Below, in pieces: positions 40,989-52,563 of a DNA stretch of 64,000 nt (its first letter is position 1; the number at the start of each line of letters is the position of its first letter). The notes below the pieces were generated by a model. It was not told the origin of the DNA. It made no database searches and saw only the letters and a program-made list of their open reading frames with translations. The translations under genes were made by a program, and so were the position numbers. The DNA comes from Phaeodactylum tricornutum CCAP 1055/1 (Eukaryota > Bacillariophyta > Bacillariophyceae > Surirellales > Neidiaceae), in assembly GCF_000150955.2 (NCBI RefSeq), contig NC_011669.1, forward strand, positions 124,001-188,000, read 5' to 3'.

Positions 40989-41506
40989 TTTCTTCTGTAA
41001 AATTTCAATGAAGAGGGAACGATTTGCTCTTCTGGACACTTCAACGTTTTCATCTGTCAATCATTGTCAGTTCAGTTCATCGCTCCTCAAAAGTTGAAAT
41101 GTCAGAAAAGTGAAAACAGGTCCGTCCGAGATTGTCAGTGAGTATAAGCACAAGTGCCGAACTCCGACAGGAAAAATTTGTTAGCTGTAATGGAATGTAA
41201 GCTGCTAACTATGAGTGAGGCATTCCTACCCGAAATCAATTTTTATTCGATAGCAGCATGCGGATTCTAGCTAGATGATGTAGTGGACAAAGCATTCTGC
41301 ACGAGCTTGCGTAATTTCCTCAATTTGTATTAACATAGGGCATGCCTCGCATTTTTTCAAGTGTTGTTACAAGGTCAAGATTCGCAAGCGCGAATGAAAC
41401 TCAACCATCTCTATAGAAAGTGACTCCAAAGGCAAAGATACCACTGGAATGTAAATGAACGAATTTAACAAGTATACTTGACAATGGAACCGTTTTCACA
41501 AGAAAT
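40989..41506. other. spacer between minus-strand genes
   Basis: 518 AT-rich bases between the SAP-like membrane protein start and the carrier gene stop. No feature was recognised. Confidence 0.4.
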
Positions 41507-42851
41507 TCACAAACCGTTGCTACCCTCTTGCAACATTCCGTACGCCATGGAGTATACCGAAATTGTAATAGCAGCGGAGGGAATACCGCGGCCGTAGGCC
41601 ACTTGCCATCCCCGAAAGAGTTGCTGCACGAGTCCTTGGTAACCACTTTGGCGATAGACGCGTTGCAGAGACTCAGACGCCGACACAGATTCTGTCAAGT
41701 CGGAACTTTGAATCCATGTTTTGAGCGTATCCAGCGGCAGAATGGAAACCCAAAAAGCGAGACCTGCCATACCCCCCGACAATACCGTCACTGGGAACGA
41801 TGGAACTTCGTTACGGGGTGTGAGTTGCTTTTGTGTCCACGCCATGGTGTAAAAGAAACATCCACATCCAACCGCATCCCGCGTGACCGCCATGCCTGCA
41901 CCCCTCCACAAAGACGTGGCCCCGTGTGTTTGGACGGCATGCCGCACCACATCCCAACTGCCCGAGGCCAAGCGCGCCACCGTTCGACCGGCGGCGAGTT
42001 TCGAGTGCTGCGCAATCAGCTGGTTGCGAACGAACTCGACGGGTGTGACGAACAAAAATGCGTTCACGGCACCTCCGACGGAACCGGCCACAAATCTATC
42101 CGTCATGGTCAACGTGGCGTTTTGCAAAACTCCCTGTTTGTGATTTTCCAATGTTTTCCATTCGAGAATGGCACGTTGTGTGACGTTGTTGACGGCAAAG
42201 ACGGTTCCCTTGTACACGGCTTGAGCGGCGAGTGGCATAGTGAGGCCGGTGTAAAGCGCACGTACCCCACCATTCTGCAAGGTATGGCGAAATGTTTGCA
42301 GTGGACCGTGATGTGTGTTACTGTGCAAAGAACTGGACTGCATTTTGGTACGAATAACCTGTTGTCGCGTTGAACGAAGAAAATAAGAAATGTATCCTGG
42401 ACAGTGAGCAACGTTTGCTGAAGGTCGCCACCGGAGAGAGGAAACTGGTTCCATCATCGCATTCGAAACGTACCTCCAAGGGATACATGGCAAAGGTGGA
42501 CGTCATACCGGAAATACTGCCCGCGAGTAGTGAATTCCGTACCACGTGTGGGTCCGATGGTTGCGTCGAGGATGAGACGGTCGAGCGGGGGCGTTTAGAC
42601 GACACCATGGTCCGACGGTGTGCCGAAACGGGAGACAAAGTTGCCTTCCACAAAGGCGTGACACTCGTGGAGACGTGCGACGCAACTTTGTCCGCGACGG
42701 TTTTACTTAGGGTAACCTTGTTGTTGACGTATGTGGTACGGCCGTTGGTCCAGTATTCCAGGTCGTGGTGCAAGTGATCTACGAGAAGAGCGTTATACGA
42801 GTCCAGCTTATTGTGCGAGAGCTGTCTACGAATGTACCGGTGCGATTCCAT
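41507..42851 (-). CDS. mitochondrial carrier (SLC25) family protein
   Basis: Exon 1 (42851..42474) starts MESHRYIRRQLSHNK and ends LLAGSISGMTSTFAMYPLE. Intron 42473..42359 (115 bp, donor GTACGT, acceptor CGACAACAG) is phase 0. Exon 2 (42358..41507) continues VIRTKMQSS. The total is 409 residues in three repeats, with signatures PLEVIRTKMQ, PVEFVRNQLIAQ and PLDTLKTWIQS. The fourth residue differs from the canonical PxDxxRxK (E in repeats 1 and 2), which helps define subfamilies but does not fix the substrate here. The N-terminal 95 residues are an extension not needed for transport. It is an inner-membrane metabolite exchanger; substrate unknown. Confidence 0.92.
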
Positions 42852-43471
42852 GTGATCCAGAAGAAAAAGGGTCTGGGTTAGTTAATTACAGAAAGGTATT
42901 GAACTCACAAACTCCTCTCTCTAGAGAATGTTGTCGAATTCGAACCAGGAGTCGAATGAATACCGAAGTGGTTCCAACATTTTCGTTGGCGCACACGAAT
43001 GACGATCGCATCCAGAGACACGCTTTTTCGGTGGGTGGGTGGGTCCCGACGCAGTTTGCGTACACGGTACGAAAGAACAACCACGGGAAATTCGTTCTTG
43101 AGGAGTTCTTGGTTCCGCGAATTTGTGAGCTGCTCGTTGGCAATCTGGGTGACGTGAGCGAGCCACTTTCGGGAAACGGGGGAAGAATTGTAAATTCTCA
43201 CGACGACAACGATACATATATAATTGTATACGACACAAACGCGGAAATATCCACGGAGCGACAATTCCGTGTCGCATCAAGTATATGGAGGCTAAGTGAA
43301 CCGACCGCAGTTTGTCAAAACACCACTCCCAATATCAATCACGAATCAATATAGGCGACACGACGAATGGACAGTGCAACCGAAAGTGGGTGCACCGGAA
43401 AGCCCGAGGAACCGTTGTGCGGGTGCATTCACCGGTGCCGGGACCATGAAGGCTTTGTAGTTGGCACAGCA

Positions 43472-43491
43472 CTCTCTCTCTCTCTCTCTCT
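43472..43491. repeat. (CT)n microsatellite
   Basis: About ten CT units, upstream of the IleRS gene. Confidence 0.9.
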
Positions 43492-43724
43492 ACTAGACAA
43501 AACAGCACCGACGATTACATCCAAGTACACGTACCTTTCTTCCGCTCAATGGAAATTCTTCGAACCCGACAGTGAACCACACGGTTGGTGAAATTGGGAA
43601 GAAAACGAAACGAATCCAGTTTCACGTCTGGAATTCGTCTCGGAATGGGTTATGGTCCCCCATCACTGACGTCCGTTCGCGACCGAAGGATCCCACACGG
43701 TATCCTGTCGATGTGCCGAGGTCA

Positions 43725-43746
43725 CAGTCAGTCAGTCAGTCAGTCA
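43725..43746. repeat. (CAGT)n microsatellite
   Basis: Five and a half CAGT units about 160 bases before the IleRS start codon. Confidence 0.9.
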
Positions 43747-43905
43747 TCCAAGCGTACCATGGCTCCAGAGTTCGATTCTCGGCCGGTGAGTCTGTTGATC
43801 GATACACACATACAATTGCTGCAAGAAATCAAGCCAAACCGCTTCCCTTGTCGGTGCCTGTTGTGAGTGTCTAGTATCCGAGACGTTGACACACTCACAC
43901 TCGCC

Positions 43906-46900
43906 ATGCGGATCGGTTTGGTCCCGATGACGCTGTTTTCTTTGCTCGCGTCGTCCGTTTGCCAGAACCATAGAGGAACCGTCACGGCCTTTTCGAATAC
44001 TGCCCGTACCTTGACGCGTCGTTCCACCGTCGCTCGGAGTGCCAAAGGTAAGCGCGCCGGTGCTTGTTGTCACCAAAGGATCGCATCGGAAACCTTGAGA
44101 ATACTCATACGGGATCCTCGCAACACATTAATATAGACGGCGGAGGCGGCGGCGCCAAGAAACCCAAGAATGCGTACGCTCCCACAATCGTCTTGCCCGA
44201 AACAGCTTTTTCCCAACGGGCCAACGCGGTCATCCGCGAGCCCGAGTTGCAAGCGCTCTGGAAAGAAACAAATTTGTACCACAAACTCTCGTCGCAAGCG
44301 AAAGAAGCCGGCGCCGAACGGTTCGTCTTGCACGATGGACCGCCCTACGCCAATGGCGATTTGCACTGCGGACACGCACTCAACAAAATTCTGAAGGATT
44401 TCATCAACCGCAAACAAATTCTCAACGGGAAACAGGTACACTACATTCCGGGTTGGGATTGCCACGGTTTGCCCATTGAACTCAAAGTCCTGCAGACCAT
44501 GAAATCCAAAGAACGCGAGGCGCTTACACCGGTCACCTTGCGCGAAAAGGCGGCAGAATTCGCCAAAGAAACGGTAGAAAAACAAAGCGTGGCCTTTCAA
44601 AGATACGGAATCTTTGGCGACTTCGAGAAACCGTACTTGACCTTGCAGCCAGAGTTTGAAGCCGCACAAATTCGAGTCTTTGGAGAGATGTTCCAAAAAG
44701 GTTACATTTTTCGGGGTCGAAAACCGGTACACTGGTCGCCGTCGTCACGGACAGCTCTGGCGGAAGCCGAATTGGAGTATCCGGAAGGGCACGTATCTAA
44801 GAGTATTTATGTGGCCTTTAACGTTGATACCCCGTCGGAAGTCTTGGCGTCGTTTCATTCCACCGAAGAGCCACTCAAAGTGGCCATTTGGACCACCACA
44901 CCGTGGACAATGCCGGCGAACATGGCCGTGGCCGTCAACCCAGAATTGAGCTACTCAGTCGTACAACACGAAAAGACAGGGAAACTGCTAGTTGCCACAG
45001 ACTTGGCGTCAAGCTTGGCTCGCAAGTTTGATCTGCCAGAAGACGAAACCTTAGACATCCTCGCAACGTTTCCTGGAAAGGATCTCGTTGGTACCATCTA
45101 CAAACACCCAATGTACGATCGAAAGTCTCCGGTACTGGCGGGTGGGGACTACATTACGACTGAATCGGGTACAGGTTTGGTACATACTGCTCCGGGTCAT
45201 GGACAGGAGGATTACTTGACCGGTCTTAAGAACGGACTGGAGATTCTGAGCCCGGTGGATGATGTAGGAAAATTCACCATAGAAGCTGGCGAAAGATATG
45301 TTGGCATGCGTGTGCTCGCGGAAGGAAATTTGGCAATGATTGATGCATTGCAAGAAGCTGGCTCGCTGCTCAAAGCAGAAGATTACGGCCATAAATACCC
45401 TTACGATTGGCGAACCAAAAAGCCGACCATCTTCCGTGCGACCGACCAGTGGTTTGCCAGTGTGGCAGGTTTCCGGGACCAGGCTTTGGACGCCGTCGAA
45501 AAGGTAGGTGATGTGGTGGAACTAGCTGACAACAATTAAAGCGGATGACGAGCACATTCAACTTTTTGTCCAATTACCAATTTGGTGAATGCGGAGAGAA
45601 ATGAAACCGAGCTTTTTAACCCTGACGCTTAAGGCTGCTGCTTTAGGATCATCGATCCTTTGTCGTGTTTGAAATACTGACCAATGCGTGCGTTCGTTCT
45701 ATTAGGTCAAATGGGTCCCTGAGGTTGGAAAGAATCGTATTCGGTCCTTCGTCGATGGCCGTGGCGATTGGTGCATTTCTCGTCAACGGTCGTGGGGTGT
45801 CCCTATTCCCGTCTTCTACGACAAAGCAACTGGGAAAGAAGTCCTACTGAACAAAGATACTTTGGCACACGTTCAAACATTGTTTGCTGAGCACGGCAGC
45901 GACTGCTGGTGGAAGATGGATGAGAGCGAACTTCTTCCAGAGAAATTTCGTGCGGAAGCCGATAAGTGGCAGAAGGGAACCGATACAATGGATGTTTGGT
46001 TCGACTCCGGTTCGAGTTGGGCTGGTGTAGCCCAGTCACGCGACGAACTCGCATATCCGGCCGATATGTACCTGGAAGGAAGTGATCAGCACCGGGGCTG
46101 GTTTCAGAGTAGCTTGTTGACTAGTGTCGCAAACAACAATATTGCCCCGTACAAGACTGTCCTCACGCACGGGTTTGTTTTGGACGAAAAAGGTTTTAAA
46201 ATGTCTAAATCTCTCGGGAATGTTGTCGATCCTTTGAAGGTTATCGAAGGAGGTAACAACAAAAAACAAGACCCAGCGTATGGGGCTGATGTGCTTCGTT
46301 TATGGGTTGCCAACAGCGACTACTCTGGTGATGTTTTGATTGGAGACAACATTATCAAGCAGACTTTCGATAGTTATCGCAAACTCCGAAACACTGCTCG
46401 CTATCTAATCGGAAACTTGGCCGATTTTGTGCCGAGCGACTCAACAGACAGCAACGCTGTAGCCTACGATGACCTTCCTTCCATGGACAAGTGGATGCTC
46501 GGGCGATTGAGCGCAGTGCTAAGAACTGTAAATGAAGCAATGGACGATTTCCAATACCAACGCGCAATTCAAGAGTTGCTTCGTTTTGCTTCAGCTGATC
46601 TCTCTAACTTCTACCTGGATGTTGCTAAGGATCGTCTCTATATCTCGGCAATGGATGATGCACGGCGACGAAGCTGTCAAACAGTTCTTTACGCGTGTTT
46701 AGAGGGGTTCACTAAGGCCATCTCGCCAATTTTACCACACATGGCGGAAGATATATGGCAAAATCTTCCCTACCAAAAATCGACGGATAGTGTCTTCGAA
46801 GGGGGCTGGCCGACAAATCTTATGTCATATGCAGAATTTGATTCTCAGACCTGGGATCTAGTCCGTTTGGTAAGAGACGATGTCAACAAGATGCTTGAGT

Positions 46901-47355
46901 CTGCTCGAAGTGACAAGCTTGTTGGAGCGTCCCTTGATGCGGCTGCCTACATATACGTTCCGGATTCTGAGAAGAAAGCAATCTTGGAGAAGCTTGTTGG
47001 AGATGCAAGCCTTGTCGCTCCACCAGTCAAGACCAATGGTGTGGATGAGCTTCGTACAGCTTTGATGCTGTCTCAAATCCATCTGGTTGAAAATGAAAAC
47101 GATGTTAGAGAGGCCTGCGAAGACAAGTATGTGTCTTCCAGAGATACCTCGAGCGGCTGTATTGTCGGAGTGGGGAGGGCAGTTGGAACGAAATGTGCTC
47201 GTTGCTGGTTCTACGATGAGGAAGTTGGAAACCACAGTCTTACGTACGCGGACGTTTGTCAAAGATGCAATGAAGCCATTTCTAGTTGGGAAAAGAAGAC
47301 TGGACAAGCTTTCGTGAAACCGGAAGAAACGGAAGCTGAGCAACCTGTTGCATAA
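43906..47355 (+). CDS. isoleucyl-tRNA synthetase, bacterial type, organelle-targeted
   Basis: Three exons: 43906..44047, 44137..45503 and 45706..47355, giving 1052 residues. Intron 1 is 44048..44136 (89 bp, GTAAGC, ATATAG), intron 2 is 45504..45705 (202 bp, GTAGGT, ATTAG); frames join cleanly. Exon 1 is a signal peptide (MRIGLVPMTLFSLLASSV) then TVTA before FSNT and an Arg/Thr/Ser-rich stretch, a bipartite plastid signal. The core is class I: HCGH (about 124-127) for HIGH, KMSKS (about 668-672), WFDSGSSWA, and a C-terminal zinc site with CARC and CQRC. The bacterial-type C-terminus separates it from cytosolic IleRS. It charges tRNA-Ile for plastid, and perhaps mitochondrial, translation. Confidence 0.96.
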
Positions 47356-47491
47356 ATTGAAATCTGTAGGATACACAAATTCTTCATGTTGTTTGGTCGG
47401 AGTAAATACCAATCTACTCATGCAAACACAATGAGTTGGTTCAAAAACGTGGCTATTTTATTTTCTCTATTATACAAAAAGCAAACGGGCT

Positions 47492-50263
47492 TCAGTCAAA
47501 TCGAGTCTCTCGATTGGGAACTGGAGCTTTGTATTCGCTAACATCAACTTGACTAAAGCGTAAATTTGCGTGCGTTTTCAGCAGACGCTGTAAGTATCGT
47601 TGTCTTTCCATGCTCGCCCAATAGGGAATTTTATCGAATTCATAGTACGGAACGCGTACTACCGTCCATCCCTGTTTTTTCAAAAGACGATATTTTAACA
47701 CAGTGTGACCAAGGGCTCGCGGTACGTCGGGTTTGGACCCGTTGCTGGGCTTGCGCTGTCTCGTAAAATGATTGGGACCGTCAAACTCTACGGCAAGCTT
47801 CACCCCTTCCGTTCCATCTCGTTTGGTTTGGTGCGTCCAAACCGCGCTCTTCTTCAACACGATTGCCACGTCAATATCTTCGTCGTGCTCGTTTTTGTGT
47901 GCAATCCCCATCAAATCTAGGGCTTGACTCAGCGAACGATGCCGAGCACTGCTCAGCTTGGTGCGAGACTTTTCTAGGCTCCATTTATCTCTCAAGTAGT
48001 CTCGGAACCAGTGTGAAACGTTCGCAACCACTGGCGGCGAAGATTCTTGCAAGAGGAAATATGCTTGCCACAATTGATGTGCGTGTTCTAGTTGAATGAT
48101 TCCATCTTTCTCGCAGGCGGCGGCAGCGTCCGCAAAAATGGTAGACAACAATCGAATGGCGTTAGGACTTTGATCCTCCTGGAGCACGGTCAAAGCCCAG
48201 GCAATATTAGCCTGTTCTTGTGATCCAATACCGATATTTGCCAGTGATCCAGCATCATCCATTGCCGCCACCAGTTCGTCTACAGCGGCACTTGCGAAGC
48301 ACTCAAAAACTTGTCCTTCGGAAGCCTTCAGATGAAGACGCGCCTGTGCCCAAAGTAGAATACCCAATTCCCACGATTGAAAATGCGCTCGAATCGTACG
48401 GCTTCGGATTGATGTGGTACTCTCTAGTCGGTGCAAGGCTTCGGCATACGCTGCACGAAGTAGCGGAAGTTCCTCCAACCGAGCGTGCGCCAACGATAGA
48501 GCAACTTGGACAATGTCAGTACAGCTCCAATCCCTCATCGGTCCATCACTATTTGGACTGTAGTCGTCGTCATGGTTCAATTTCTGAGACGATTGAACTG
48601 CGGCGACGACATTGGTCAACCCATCGGCGAGGCGGAAGTTATCCGCTTGCAAAATGCCCAGGGACCAAATAATTTGAGCCAAATCTCGACTGAGCGCTCG
48701 CGCGCTTTTGTCGTTCGAGTTGAGCCTCCATGAGCTTTCGTTGGCAATCAACATTAATAAATCTGCGGAAGGGCCGGAGCAGGAGCGTCCGTGACTGGCA
48801 AACGCCCAGGCAACGTTGGCCAATTCACTCCATTTACAATCTTGTATTGCCGCTCCGTCCTTTGCGCACAGCGCTACGGAAATCGCATCAAAAAGTATAT
48901 CCGTTGCACTCGGAGGGTCCAGATCCACGCATTCGTCGACCAGCATTTTGGAGTTCCACTGTTCAAATTTAACAAAATTGAAGCCGTCTGACGGTTCGGC
49001 TAGCGATTTGCGAGACGACTGTACACGGCCCATTTGCGGTCCTACTTTCCAACCCGGTGGACGTTTGCGTTGACGCAACACACCGTAGGCCCAACTGGCC
49101 ATGCTGAGTTCTCCCGGCTTGGCTAGTAAAGCACTCGACCCGGAAGTTGACGCGGCGGTGGAGAACTCGTCCGGCGTGGCAACGTTCGCAGCCACGGAGA
49201 CAGACAGCGACAATTTTTTAGCCAACATCAGTGCGAGATCATCGACGAGTTGATCCAATTGCGAATCGGGATCCTCCAAGGATGCTTTGGCCAAGTCCCA
49301 CGTTTCCGCTCGTCCCACGACGGTATCGGACGAGAGTGCGGATGGATGAGCAAAATTGGGCAAGAGTGTCGCATCCCGATCGCAGTGTTTGGCAATCGCC
49401 CAAGCCACGTTGCATAATTGGCGCGTCGAGAGCGCGTCATCCTTCAGTAACTGGGACAGAACGGCCGTGACGTCGTAGAACAGAGTCCGGAAGGTATCGT
49501 TCGTTTGCTCCGTCATAGCCTTGGCGCTGAGCGTGAGGGCACAGACGACATTGGCCGCATTACACCGTTCCGGTGCACTTTGTAGTAAGGTGCGCAACGC
49601 TACGGTAGCTCGTGTCAGACCTGGACGATGGGAAGCATCCTGCACGGCTTGTTGCAGGCGTCGCTGTGTTTTGAGCGATGTGTGGTAGCCTGCCTTCCAG
49701 GGTAGGTGTACAGAGGGCTTCTTGCGGGTTGGGTTCGTACTCGTGGATCTTGCAGTCACAGCCGATACGTTGGTTGGATCCTTTGGAAACGTGTTCGGTC
49801 TCGACGACACATCGGATGGTTTGGCAATATGTTCGGTGAGTGCCTGGACAGTAGTAGACTTCCCTTTGGTATTCCGGTGTGTCTGGGCTGATACAGGATT
49901 TCTCGAATCCTTATTCCGTGGTTTTCTTGTACCGCGGGGGTCGTTTGGGAGCCTACGACCGGTCCGTGGCGCCGGGGGCGACGCTGACTCCAACGAGGGG
50001 TAGATCAGGGGATTTGCAGGACTACTGGAAGAAACAGTAGCATTGTGGACCATTCGTAGCGCTGTAGCAGCAGCGTTGTGTTTATAAGGTAGAGACATTC
50101 TCCTCCTGGTCGCATGAAAGTCTGCAAAGGCCGAGGCCACACTAGGGGTCGACCCAGACCAGCCGCAGGTCGATTGCGTGAGGCATCCGACGACGACCGC
50201 GGACGCAACGGACTGGCGACGCGATAGCCAACCCACGTTCCCTCGTTCCGTTTGCTTTCCCAT
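47492..50263 (-). CDS. RAP-domain RNA-binding protein, plastid-targeted
   Basis: A 923-residue protein starting at the first ATG (MGKQTERGNV). A hydrophobic segment (about 20-30) leads to SVASA followed by FADFHATRRRM, the diatom plastid ASAFAP-type site. A long helical middle contains several FASTK/OPR-like units, such as LCNVAWAIAKHCD, ANVAWAFASHG and QEQANIAWALTVLQ. The C-terminal RAP domain (about 820-900) reads LAVEFDGPNHF, then GHTVLKYRLLKKQGWTVVRV and PYYEFDKI. RAP proteins act on organelle RNA processing and stability. The repeated NVAWA motif is typical of helical repeats in this class. RNA target unknown. Confidence 0.9.
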   Translation of the reverse strand: MGKQTERGNVGWLSRRQSVASAVVVGCLTQSTCGWSGSTPSVASAFADFHATRRRMSLPYKHNAAATALRMVHNATVSSSSPANPLIYPSLESASPPAPRTGRRLPNDPRGTRKPRNKDSRNPVSAQTHRNTKGKSTTVQALTEHIAKPSDVSSRPNTFPKDPTNVSAVTARSTSTNPTRKKPSVHLPWKAGYHTSLKTQRRLQQAVQDASHRPGLTRATVALRTLLQSAPERCNAANVVCALTLSAKAMTEQTNDTFRTLFYDVTAVLSQLLKDDALSTRQLCNVAWAIAKHCDRDATLLPNFAHPSALSSDTVVGRAETWDLAKASLEDPDSQLDQLVDDLALMLAKKLSLSVSVAANVATPDEFSTAASTSGSSALLAKPGELSMASWAYGVLRQRKRPPGWKVGPQMGRVQSSRKSLAEPSDGFNFVKFEQWNSKMLVDECVDLDPPSATDILFDAISVALCAKDGAAIQDCKWSELANVAWAFASHGRSCSGPSADLLMLIANESSWRLNSNDKSARALSRDLAQIIWSLGILQADNFRLADGLTNVVAAVQSSQKLNHDDDYSPNSDGPMRDWSCTDIVQVALSLAHARLEELPLLRAAYAEALHRLESTTSIRSRTIRAHFQSWELGILLWAQARLHLKASEGQVFECFASAAVDELVAAMDDAGSLANIGIGSQEQANIAWALTVLQEDQSPNAIRLLSTIFADAAAACEKDGIIQLEHAHQLWQAYFLLQESSPPVVANVSHWFRDYLRDKWSLEKSRTKLSSARHRSLSQALDLMGIAHKNEHDEDIDVAIVLKKSAVWTHQTKRDGTEGVKLAVEFDGPNHFTRQRKPSNGSKPDVPRALGHTVLKYRLLKKQGWTVVRVPYYEFDKIPYWASMERQRYLQRLLKTHANLRFSQVDVSEYKAPVPNRETRFD

Positions 50264-50930
50264 TGCGAGACCGTGCAATACTTGGTTTTTCTAGTAAAGA
50301 CGGAATTGTTTCTCTCAAGGAAGCGGATGCGGAACAACTGTTAGCAGTATAGTGGTGGCATCGGGGAACGATGGGATGGCCTATGTTTCTATGTTTCGGG
50401 TGTTGGTTGGATTCTCTGCAGATGACGACGAAAAGACAGAACGAACGAATACGGTATACCGGTAGTGTATTTACTGTTAGGCCCCGTACGTACCAGACCC
50501 AAGTATCCGACGGTCTGTCCATCAATCAGCCAATCTCCACGAGTTCAACTTGACGACACGGAAGATACGGAGAATCGACGTCAAGGTGAGGGACGACTGA
50601 CCCGGATAGAAAGTACGACATTTTCCACAGCATTGGATTGGTTCCAATCAGACGTAGATGAATACCCTATTTGATTTGGGCCAATGAAACATGCAGAATG
50701 GGACAAGACGGATACGGAACAATCATTAGTCTTCGGGTAGTTGGGAGGTCCAGCTTGTGTTCGTCCCTGTTATTCCACACCACCCCCCAAAAAGCCATCA
50801 CTGTCAACGCGACCCCTTGGGTATTGAGTTAGGTTGGATCATTCTTTTTCTATCCACAATTCGCCGCTTTGTTCACGACGCCTTCCCTTCTTTTCCTTAT
50901 TATAATTCAACCGATTGATCCGTCGGCTCT
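50264..50930. promoter_or_regulatory. divergent promoter region
   Basis: 667 bases between the RAP gene (minus) and the DUF2358-like gene (plus). AT-rich near 50860. No specific element was recognised. Confidence 0.35.
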
Positions 50931-51929
50931 ATGAATCAATGCTGTCGACTACCGGGAGTGTTGTTACAACGCAGCTGGCGGTGGGTACTTGTTGCGGCGA
51001 CGTTCGTCCTGTTTGTGGATCCTTTATCCGTCCAGGGATGGATTCCCAACGTCCCAATGTTCCAACGAAGAGCGGCTTTCCCGAGAACAACAATAACAAC
51101 AACATCATCACCAGCTGCTGCTGCGGCTTCCATTATACGCGTATCGCTGTCACCGACTACCACCACCGGTAGTCCCGACCCATCCCAAGGATCAACCTTG
51201 CCTCCACCATCACCCTCGTTGGAAGCCTGGGAAACCTGGTGTGTGGAACGCATGGCAACCTGGTACCACCAAGCTCTCTCCATCAAGTGTCCCTTTTTCC
51301 GACGTCGGGCTTCCGATGCTCTCGATACCATGGACGAAGTCTTGCGTTTTGTTATTGCACGACACAAGTCTCTGGATGTCACCTTTGTGTTGGGACCTCC
51401 GGCCGGTTGGCGTTGTGACGGAGACGTCCAAGACAAGTGTTTACGAATGGAAACGGAGGACCTAATGACTGTCCTACAAGCGGATTGGCAGACCGACACC
51501 AACAAGGGATACTATATAACGGGACGGTTAAATACGGCAGTCTATCGGGACGACTGTCTCTTTGACGGACCGGATCCAGATATGCCTGTCCGCGGACTAC
51601 GCAAGTACCTCAACGCCGCCTCGCAACTCTTTGATCCGCGCACGAGCCGGGCTACACTCCTATCATTGGAGGAAGAGAAAGAAGATGGAGTGCTAGTGAC
51701 GAACGACGTCGACAAACTTCCGACCCGAATCGTAGCAAAGTGGGAAATGCGGGGTATTCTCCGGCTTCCCTGGAAGCCGTCGCTGCCAACCTGGACCGGA
51801 ACCACCACCTACGTGCGAGATGCGGATGGTTTGATATACCAACACTTGGAAACATGGGACATGTCGGTTGGGGAGGCCTTTCTCAGAACCTTAGCACCGG
51901 ACGTTGCGGCCCGTATATGGAAGGAGTGA
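50931..51929 (+). CDS. DUF2358-like (SnoaL/NTF2-fold) plastid protein
   Basis: A 332-residue protein starting at ATG MNQCCRLPGVL. A signal peptide (VLVAATFVLFVDPLSVQG) ends before WIPN, giving a Trp at +1, similar to the alpha-like protein at 28-30 kb; this suggests plastid import. The C-terminal 150 residues match the DUF2358 pattern of plant and algal plastid proteins: VYRDDCLFDGPDPDMPVRGL, then RKYLNAASQLF, KWEMRGILRLPWKP and TTYVRDADGLIYQHLE. No catalytic residue is known for this fold in plastids. The N-terminal 60 residues after cleavage are Thr/Ser/Pro-rich. Function unknown. Confidence 0.8.
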   Translation: MNQCCRLPGVLLQRSWRWVLVAATFVLFVDPLSVQGWIPNVPMFQRRAAFPRTTITTTSSPAAAAASIIRVSLSPTTTTGSPDPSQGSTLPPPSPSLEAWETWCVERMATWYHQALSIKCPFFRRRASDALDTMDEVLRFVIARHKSLDVTFVLGPPAGWRCDGDVQDKCLRMETEDLMTVLQADWQTDTNKGYYITGRLNTAVYRDDCLFDGPDPDMPVRGLRKYLNAASQLFDPRTSRATLLSLEEEKEDGVLVTNDVDKLPTRIVAKWEMRGILRLPWKPSLPTWTGTTTYVRDADGLIYQHLETWDMSVGEAFLRTLAPDVAARIWKE

Positions 51930-52563
51930 GGTCCAATTTTAATCGGAGTGCCAGTGGGCGACATGATTCGCCCGAGACTTGGCTGTGTAAATCTAACGCT
52001 GTACAACTATACATAAGAGCCTGTCATTTTGCGTTGACTGTTACTCCACCCGTGTTGGACTTTGGCCGGCTAGCTCGGCTCGACTTGAACCTAGCTAGCT
52101 ACCGTAGTCGGTAGCAAAGCATCGCATGCTCCTTTCGGGAAGGGGCTGCTCTCGACGGCATCGCCGATCCTGTGAGTTCAACTTTCGAAATCAGCCGTGA
52201 ATCGTCTGTCTCGCCGTGCCAACCAATGGAAGGTAACCCTACTCCAGGCATGACAAACTGTTTCGATTGTTGATTCGTGACTGGTAAAAGCCAAGTCGTG
52301 TGTGGCCTTGGGATTCACTGTGACTGTCAAACCAACGGAAATCGTCAGACGATACGCCAGCCCTCTCACAGTCAACGCGCCATGCGAATTTCGGCTACCT
52401 TGTCAGTTTGAATTCGATGGGACGGTCATACCAGAAGACCCGCACCGTCTTTTTTGGAGACCAGAACACTTTCTGTCAGTATCGACACCGTAATCTCCCT
52501 CGAGCGTGTCCACTGGAGCAGTACATGGGGCGACAATAGATTGTGACTTGCTGTTCGTAGGAA
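51930..52563. promoter_or_regulatory. spacer before FCP1
   Basis: 634 bases between two plus-strand genes, expected to hold the FCP1 promoter. No other feature was recognised. Confidence 0.35.

Larger units (their letters stand above)
42852..43905. promoter_or_regulatory. divergent region between carrier and IleRS genes
   Basis: 1.05 kb holding both promoters and two microsatellites: a CT run at 43472..43491 and CAGT repeats at 43725..43746. The 42731..43354 plus-strand frame has no recognisable product. Confidence 0.4.

Noticed and set aside
42731-43354. Plus-strand frame of 207 codons between carrier and IleRS
   Set aside because: It overlaps the start of the carrier gene antisense and shows no family or signal; it is probably promoter sequence.
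43760-43790. tRNA T-arm-like sequence (GTTCGATTC) before IleRS
   Set aside because: No matching acceptor strand or D-arm exists upstream; the region is CAGT repeat.
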